Shown here: piece after piece, positions 8,101 through 11,183 of the stretch | Position numbering within the stretch: the stretch's first letter is position 1 | Layout of the letters: every line of letters begins with the position of its first letter | Assembly (NCBI GenBank): GCA_002369025.1 | Contig: DFDV01000102.1 | Span: 1 to 11,183 of the forward strand | DNA: 11,183 nt | Source: Treponema sp. UBA3819 | Lineage (GTDB): Bacteria > Spirochaetota > Spirochaetia > Treponematales > Treponemataceae | Direction: 5' to 3' | Program-made: the position numbers and the translations under genes | The notes under the pieces: model-generated | What the model saw: the letters and a program-made list of their open reading frames with translations, nothing else | The model's database searches: none | What the model was told of the DNA's origin: nothing

Positions 8101-11100
8101 TGTCTGGTTTTCGCTCACAAAGAAATTGCCCGCCGTAACCAGTCCGTCGTCGTCGCTTACCGAACCGCTGATAGTCTTTTGCGTCAGCGTGTCGCCCTGT
8201 GCCTTTACATTCATCAACTGGATAACCGGTCGGTCAGTGTTCTGGTCAAGCGTTACGGTGCGTGTCATTTCGTCAGAGGTATTGCCGGCGGTGTCGCCCG
8301 CTGCGGAAGTATTGCCCGCTTCATCGGTCGCCTTTACGGTCAATACCAAATTAGTTGCGCTTTCACTCGTATAGTCAGACGTGTCTACCGTTACGCTCCA
8401 AATGCCACTGTCATAGGTAATTGTTCCCTCTGCCGTATCTGATGCGGGATAGGTGTAGGTTTTTGTAATTCCATTGTATTCCGCCGTCAACGTTACATTG
8501 GTGACCGTGTTTACGTCAGTTGCCTTTCCGCTTACCGCCACTTTTTTGTTTACGCTTGAACCCGCCGCAGGAAGAGAAATGCTTACTTTTGGTGCCGTGC
8601 TGTCAATATTGAGCGTTCCGATACTGGTGGATTTAGAGTTTCCTGCCTTGTCTGTTACCGTCACTGTTACCGGCTGGTAGCCGCTCAAATCCAAATCTGC
8701 CTCAGCAAGTGCCAGCGTGAATTTGTATTTTGAAAGGCCATTCTCTACGGACAAATCCACTGGAGTAACGCTACTTGTTGACTGGAGATTAACAGTATTA
8801 GAGCCTACCGTTACCGAAACAGCATCTGGATTAACGCCGCTTCCACCAACTTCATCTGTGGCGCAGAAATACAATGTTGCGGATTTTCCGTTTGTCAGAA
8901 CAATCGCGTCAAAGGGTTTGGACTTGCTATAATCTTCATCAGTGTCGTCCAGACGGACAATATTGGGAGCCGTACTGTCTATTTTGATTGTCCATTCGGT
9001 CACAGCGGAAACATTATCCAGTTTGTCCACTGCGATAAAATAGACTTTGTATGTGCCTGCCTGGGTGAAGCCTCCGATTGTCGTATTGAATTCTTCATAT
9101 TTACCCTGAGACTTTGTAACGACCGTTGTGCTGACAGGTGTACCCTTTTCTGTGTAATTGCTGCTGTTCATCACCACAGTATCAGTATCACCCTCTTTCA
9201 CCACCTGATAGTAGACCGACTTAATGCCTATGCCGTCTTCCGTCCATGGTGCGACAACAGAAAGAGCCGCGTCCTTGAACCAGGGCAAATTGTCGGCATC
9301 GTAGTTTTTTCCGCCCACGTTTTCAGTAGGAGCACCCGTTACAGAACTGCCGATAGAAGGCGCGGTCTTGTCAATCGTGTAGGGAGCCGTATTCTTGCTG
9401 AATACATTGCCCGCCTTGTCCGTCGCCGTAATGCGCACAACAAGTTTTGTATCTGTTCCAAGTGAAGCATCAGAGGTGGCAATGCCAGAAATGCTTGCCT
9501 TACCTTCAGTCAGCGGCACCATTTCGCTTGCCAACGCCTCCGCGTCAGTTTTTGGACTTCCATCGTCCTCCAAATCCGTTGTCTTATACAGAGCATAGGC
9601 AATCTGGTTTTCTGTAGAACCGTTCTGAATGCCGCTTGCGTCACTTACAATCGCTTCTACACCGTCAAGTGAATTCTTGATGTAATAATTCGTTGCGGGC
9701 GTTATCGTAATGCTCGGAACAGTAACGTCGATATTGAGGGTACCGATACTCTGCGTGGTCATATTGCCCGCCACATCCGTTACTTCAAGACTTACTGCAT
9801 GGTAGCCTTCAGCAAGCGTTACAAGATAGTCTTTTGTAAGAGTCAGTTTGACATATTTTTTGCCTGTATCGTCAGGGGTAAGCGTGTAGTTGGTCTTGTC
9901 GTTATCCGTTTCTGACACAATTGCTGAACCCACTTTGAGCACGACCGTTTTTACACCGCTTGCGTCATCCGCAATTTCAAGCGGAATCTCCACGGCTTTT
10001 GTGGCATTGGAGAGGGTTGTTGTTGATGAGACCGTTACTGTCGGTGGAGCCGTATCAATTCTGACCGTGCGTTCCACAAGAGAAGAAACATTGTCAACAT
10101 TATCTGTTGCAAGATAGCGCAATGTATTTGTGCCATTTTCAAAACCGCTGACCGACATGCTGAAAGAGCCGTTATCAGTTGCCGTTGATTTGCAGTCGAT
10201 ATAATTATTCGGGGTCAGACTGGGGCTTCCATTTTCCTTGACAACCTCGTAGTAGACATTCTTTGTGCCCGACTGACTGTCATTCCAAGTACCAGCGACT
10301 GAAAGAGACTTTGTGTTGAACCAGTTTTCCGCATTATATTCCGCGCCGCCAATGGTGTCTTTGGGACTTTCTGAAAGCACTGGCCCGGTCACATCAAAGA
10401 CCAAAGACAGCCTTGTTTCCTCTGAAATATTTCCCGCCTCATCCTCCGCGGTAATGACGGCAACCGCACTCTCGCCTGAGAATGAGGAAAGGTCAATGTC
10501 GCTGAATGTCCACAGTTTAGCCGTTGACGCAGCAGGGGCAAAAGTTCCGTCTCCCGTAACCGCAAGCCTTGTTGTGATTTCGGGAGAATAGTTGTCCTGT
10601 GATAGTCCGCTGATGGCAAATTTCTTCTGCGGATTGATATAGTAGACCCTTCCCGTGTCCAATTCCTTAGCGGTTGCTAGGGGAACTGATATATTGCCGA
10701 TTGTCGGGGAAGCGTTGTCCAGATAGAAGCGGCGGCTGAATACACTTTCACGACCGTTTGTCGCCGTAATCTCAATGAGGACGATATAGTAGCCGGGAGT
10801 CTCGCTTATCATCGTCTTCATCTCATCGGTCGCCTCAACCTGATATGACCATGTGTAGTTTGTTGAGCCAGCGGATTCAGGTTCATACGATGTCAGCACT
10901 TTTCTTACCGTCTCTCCGTCTCTTTCCGTATCGGTCGTCACGAAAAGTGCCGCATTCGTACCGTTCGTAACCGTAAGGGAATAAGACATGCCCGTCACTT
11001 CAATGGCAGAGGAAACAATGCCGCTCAGTCCAAAGCCTGTGCCCTCAAAGGTAGCCTGATTTATCACGCTCATGTCCGCAAGGTTCATCTTCTGGTCTGT

Positions 11101-11183
11101 GGGATTCTGCTTAAATTCTGGTGCCGCAACATTGGAACTTGCATAGAAGCCAAAGCCTCTGTTGTTTGAGGCAATCAGAGCCT
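2176..11183 (-). CDS. Giant multi-module Ig-like repeat protein, probably surface or secreted; N-terminus beyond the window
   Basis: One uninterrupted frame of 3001 codons ends at TAG 2176-2178 and is still open at the right edge. The 31 codons before the first visible ATG (11088) are open and protein-like (ASNNRGFGFYASS), so that ATG is probably internal and the true start and any signal peptide lie outside. About 15 linkers of the type 'IDxTAPxVxV' separate Ig-like beta-sandwich modules at roughly 110-160 residue spacing, many closing with 'VTDxAGN' or 'ATDxAGN', as in bacterial Ig-like domains of large cell-surface proteins. After the last linker (near 4810) come a module starting VVPYITSVTT, a TIG/IPT-like strand VTISGFNF (near 3970), and about 500 residues rich in Tyr, Asn and Gly that may form a propeller. 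No transmembrane helix, protease or kinase motif was seen. The composition is acidic, with many Asp residues at module junctions, which would suit calcium binding. An adhesin or envelope scaffold is the likeliest role, but this is inference. Codon use and length show no sign of decay. Confidence 0.9.
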   Translation of the reverse strand, partial: ALIASNNRGFGFYASSNVAAPEFKQNPTDQKMNLADMSVINQATFEGTGFGLSGIVSSAIEVTGMSYSLTVTNGTNAALFVTTDTERDGETVRKVLTSYEPESAGSTNYTWSYQVEATDEMKTMISETPGYYIVLIEITATNGRESVFSRRFYLDNASPTIGNISVPLATAKELDTGRVYYINPQKKFAISGLSQDNYSPEITTRLAVTGDGTFAPAASTAKLWTFSDIDLSSFSGESAVAVITAEDEAGNISEETRLSLVFDVTGPVLSESPKDTIGGAEYNAENWFNTKSLSVAGTWNDSQSGTKNVYYEVVKENGSPSLTPNNYIDCKSTATDNGSFSMSVSGFENGTNTLRYLATDNVDNVSSLVERTVRIDTAPPTVTVSSTTTLSNATKAVEIPLEIADDASGVKTVVLKVGSAIVSETDNDKTNYTLTPDDTGKKYVKLTLTKDYLVTLAEGYHAVSLEVTDVAGNMTTQSIGTLNIDVTVPSITITPATNYYIKNSLDGVEAIVSDASGIQNGSTENQIAYALYKTTDLEDDGSPKTDAEALASEMVPLTEGKASISGIATSDASLGTDTKLVVRITATDKAGNVFSKNTAPYTIDKTAPSIGSSVTGAPTENVGGKNYDADNLPWFKDAALSVVAPWTEDGIGIKSVYYQVVKEGDTDTVVMNSSNYTEKGTPVSTTVVTKSQGKYEEFNTTIGGFTQAGTYKVYFIAVDKLDNVSAVTEWTIKIDSTAPNIVRLDDTDEDYSKSKPFDAIVLTNGKSATLYFCATDEVGGSGVNPDAVSVTVGSNTVNLQSTSSVTPVDLSVENGLSKYKFTLALAEADLDLSGYQPVTVTVTDKAGNSKSTSIGTLNIDSTAPKVSISLPAAGSSVNKKVAVSGKATDVNTVTNVTLTAEYNGITKTYTYPASDTAEGTITYDSGIWSVTVDTSDYTSESATNLVLTVKATDEAGNTSAAGDTAGNTSDEMTRTVTLDQNTDRPVIQLMNVKAQGDTLTQKTISGSVSDDDGLVTAGNFFVSENQTDWISAAATDSPLTYTNGSWVYTLKDLTQGERKLYFKVIDAEGTVFSSGADSNLLKPYVQGMEYTSGTTSDVDVYLSYTLDTLAPEIDADDCSVLWTASVASGSTPEDYKNGILFGKTKSATFSLTVYASDLSGIKTMSAKLGSADEVSISGGDIVSAPTDDKPNRYMGTISMTVPDTDANGESMSLVITVTDNNGADASVSRTVVVDNVAPTVTVNSPKSGSSVISSTEVRGITQDGESGSGTTEIRWYIPTNTEISNWTSGSTVTVPTSALSKFTVIKSKDDNGNLTDENSTLSWSISFTEGTNNAGKLSQYFTAIMDENGKITGYKKGDYGEDTSSSGVWKLPIYFYIKDSAENYRFDTSYAINVNPDGDKPTAQITYPSSDNYDKDLSDSTGATTLGYITLGGSIRVTGTAEDNESVSAVYLEIQKAKYQSDNSLPAMESTDALMDDDYVAITDSDGKTYSNVLAEGTTGWYYVIDGTTELFGAPQGYDQSRIRVRAWAVDNNNTKGAATGWVYITIDTSAPRIGSTTPLKLVQYADNDAGTGAVTASQSYTSGMYISGTWWLVASVEDDSGIESVKTESVVINSSDGGNVAYEFGTKEANDDIPSNMHGYNFRLKLTTTGTGTFKCNLRVTDTSNPSQYSLSNIYLQFDNTAPTQDVLYHGTKEIGDGTNGTVKVIEDNKTFLIKSTVIEKGSGLERMAMYLKRSGQSQTRLYDPRFANTDNANRIEIGDDSADRHATIDDTHAKLPYRTYTGVTRSTDDSFTLTSADSFITKASIVQIAGVYRLISKVEGSTYTFTPADTTRNTSVDAIYALVIDNTKAETITAGVPDGDGKDGDSFYDQVSDDGSSYSWKAAFTSGNIPDGPLEICYVAFDVAQNASELKKVTTFVANNTPRITRVYLGTDLSGADSDGNHAIAKDTETVMYSMLEQNTEGEYEAVEEGEINAIYRTDGKTFIAKDYSEIWVELVGGNGSLYADWKSYTPSNYSDLSNITWNESATAGVGVTINASSAETLAFSKLDTSTSSMTINGEEVTTKQAIIKHTVADDKLSGMEDGYVKTVYTIWDSTEETTPGTDSLSAKLSVMFEVDVVDNTAPVVTVDPFYWKSASENSLFGNSSANGHIELEADWKLSDGYAYYQKSEKTDYYQKAQYDGDPKVSGKISIRGTAFDNTRLTEIWAHIDDFAFEGRDTESAFGFAKDGTASATPTGTYYKIAEYTVDSEGSASWEGSGDSNLSNGWQFTAEGLADQSGHSITWQLDFDTAQITGAAGVDKNIRIIAVDGRQSSSANKVKNASSESSLAAGTDSGQSGYTELKNAPFYQVDVVPYITSVTTVLSALKKNNPSVYNRTAQGHYPVYYYGKDTDGMTAVAETVTISGFNFTAGHEDVTKVIGTDITATGAFEITVSEVKSLNNVNYKDAKGDYKKPVDLTTSPTGDKSIYQNYYNRQPNGDNNNLLTDDVYFDVWEFNDVGISQTSGYITEPIMKINPKNGMLNFGFNNGPANYSMANGQTTSFTTWVANYARFSTCGFTVDENGNTHGITVGLDTNPGDSHSAGRMQYFTSKWGVSALNTNGNYEGKNSCRFECIGVPSGTYNGQYYSDYAFIEDRFASPSLITAVHDDDTYVFLAYYDDVNGEIRFKWGNLSNAYYDTNTSNTSVTEKQAISFDQFVDYRKNTGWANNTHTAFDSNSYPNDYSTIASSSTSAGAGNYVAIDVIKGDTVSDDVIVATWYDATNAKWYYSYKKAPCNDNDMADSPSASPSSGEWRKPLLLESDAGENCQITVDKRGGIHIASYDGANANLLYAYLSSYDATDPQVVTVDAYAFTGTNIRLDTALSAVGNYVVPYIGYYSSSIQKPKMAYLSDCISASTGEAAIPQGVDATSETFTAKWESTILPTKTRFADNYGYSYVNIGVWKDSEGKITTSSTGTNSYTNQSGLGKTNTGMVYGNGKATPILGYATRVGTRGHLETAQMK
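2420..3560 (-). other. C-terminal all-beta region, possibly a propeller
   Basis: This segment of the giant protein contains several loosely similar stretches of the form 'vDxxGxxHi ... xYxx': FTVDENGNTHGITVG (near 3500), YDDVNGEIRFKWGNL (near 3190), YDATNAKWYYSYKK (near 2890), and VDKRGGIHIASYDGAN with LLYAYL (near 2740-2690). Such strings occur in propeller-type repeats of surface glycosidases and adhesins. No catalytic residues of a known hydrolase can be assigned. Propeller fold is a guess from pattern only. Confidence 0.35.
3958..4140 (-). other. VVPYIT module with TIG/IPT-like strand
   Basis: Within the giant protein, after the Ig tract, this segment reads DVVPYITSVTT, then a Lys/Asn-rich loop, NRTAQGHYPVYYYG, and VTISGFNF. 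The 'vxIxGxnF' strand is the hallmark of TIG/IPT folds, where it follows a proline-rich 'P.I.sv' strand as here. I infer one TIG-like domain with an unusual long insert between the first two strands. It marks the change from Ig tract to C-terminal region. Confidence 0.5.
4797..10730 (-). repeat. Tract of about 15 degenerate Ig-like modules
   Basis: Linkers are readable on the minus strand near positions 10715 (LDNASPTIG), 10390 (FDVTGPVL), 10050 (IDTAPPTVTV), 9725 (IDVTVPSITI), 9365 (IDKTAPSIG), 8975 (IDSTAPNIV), 8600 (IDSTAPKVSI), 8240 (LDQNTDRPVI), 7855 (LDTLAPEID), 7475 (VDNVAPTVTV), 6985 (NPDGDKPTAQI), 6530 (IDTSAPRIG), 6135 (FDNTAPTQD), 5415 (ANNTPRITRV) and 4812 (VDNTAPVVTV). Spacing is 325-395 bases over the first ten and longer afterwards (up to about 715). 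The units are diverged at protein level, so this is old modular duplication and not a recent array. Confidence 0.85.
8240..10402 (-). repeat. Higher-order A-B-C / A'-B'-C' duplication of three Ig modules
   Basis: Six consecutive modules pair up three apart. A (10402-10063) and A' (9379-8989) share GG-x-x-Y-x-A, an aromatic-rich start, LSV, a conserved Trp, VYYxVVKE and a closing 'DNVS' before the linker. B (10063-9737) and B' (8989-8611) both end in SIGTLNID after a VTDxAGN strand. C (9737-9379) and C' (8611-8254) are weaker and share mainly the ATDxAGN strand. The period is about 1020-1125 bases. This implies that a three-module block was duplicated as a unit. Confidence 0.6.

Noticed and set aside
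8126..8680. Overlapping plus-strand open frames inside the giant gene
   Set aside because: They are antisense to repeated Thr/Val/Ser-rich Ig modules, whose codons read as open Val/Ser/Thr-rich frames on the other strand. Similar frames recur opposite other modules, as expected for shadows.
2176..11183. Phase-variable homopolymer tracts in the giant surface gene
   Set aside because: I saw no long poly-G or poly-C run or short-unit tandem repeat in the coding sequence that could switch the frame. The unseen 5' end could still hold one.
2176..11183. CRISPR array or recent DNA-level tandem repeat
   Set aside because: The repetition is at protein level with diverged DNA and units of more than 300 bases; there are no short identical repeats with spacers.

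Overview
The window looks like chromosomal DNA from a spirochaete, most likely a Treponema-type host-associated species. This rests on an Rpn/PD-(D/E)XK transposase-like gene of the kind that is abundant in Treponema, beside a giant Ig-like repeat protein. Assignment is by remembered family resemblance only, so genus confidence is moderate. No rRNA, tRNA, CRISPR array or insertion sequence was recognised.

Layout: (1) Positions 1-1423, minus strand, hold most of a threonyl-tRNA synthetase gene (thrS). It has its own RBS and promoter, and its 3' end lies off the left edge. The protein starts directly at the editing domain and has no TGS domain. (2) Positions 1424-1635 are a divergent intergenic region with the thrS promoter, an AT-rich palindrome over its -10 box, and a C/G-rich stretch with short palindromes. 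(3) Positions 1636-2135, plus strand, hold a shortened Rpn-family nuclease/transposase relic. It has an apparent internal deletion and probably a 1-base frameshift at its start, and its base composition is richer in G+C than that of its neighbours. (4) Positions 2176-11183, minus strand, are one uninterrupted open frame of 3001 codons that continues beyond the right edge. It encodes a giant, probably surface-exposed or secreted protein. About 15 Ig-like modules are separated by recurring 'IDxTAP'-type linkers, followed by a TIG/IPT-like module and a C-terminal all-beta region that may be propeller-like.

The genes do not form an obvious pathway. thrS is housekeeping, the Rpn relic marks an accessory insertion point, and the giant gene is convergent with the relic (40 bases between stop codons). 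The most interesting object is the giant protein: part of its Ig tract shows a higher-order A-B-C / A'-B'-C' duplication, one stretch of oversized modules appears to carry an inserted domain, and its C-terminal module is not one I can assign to a named family.
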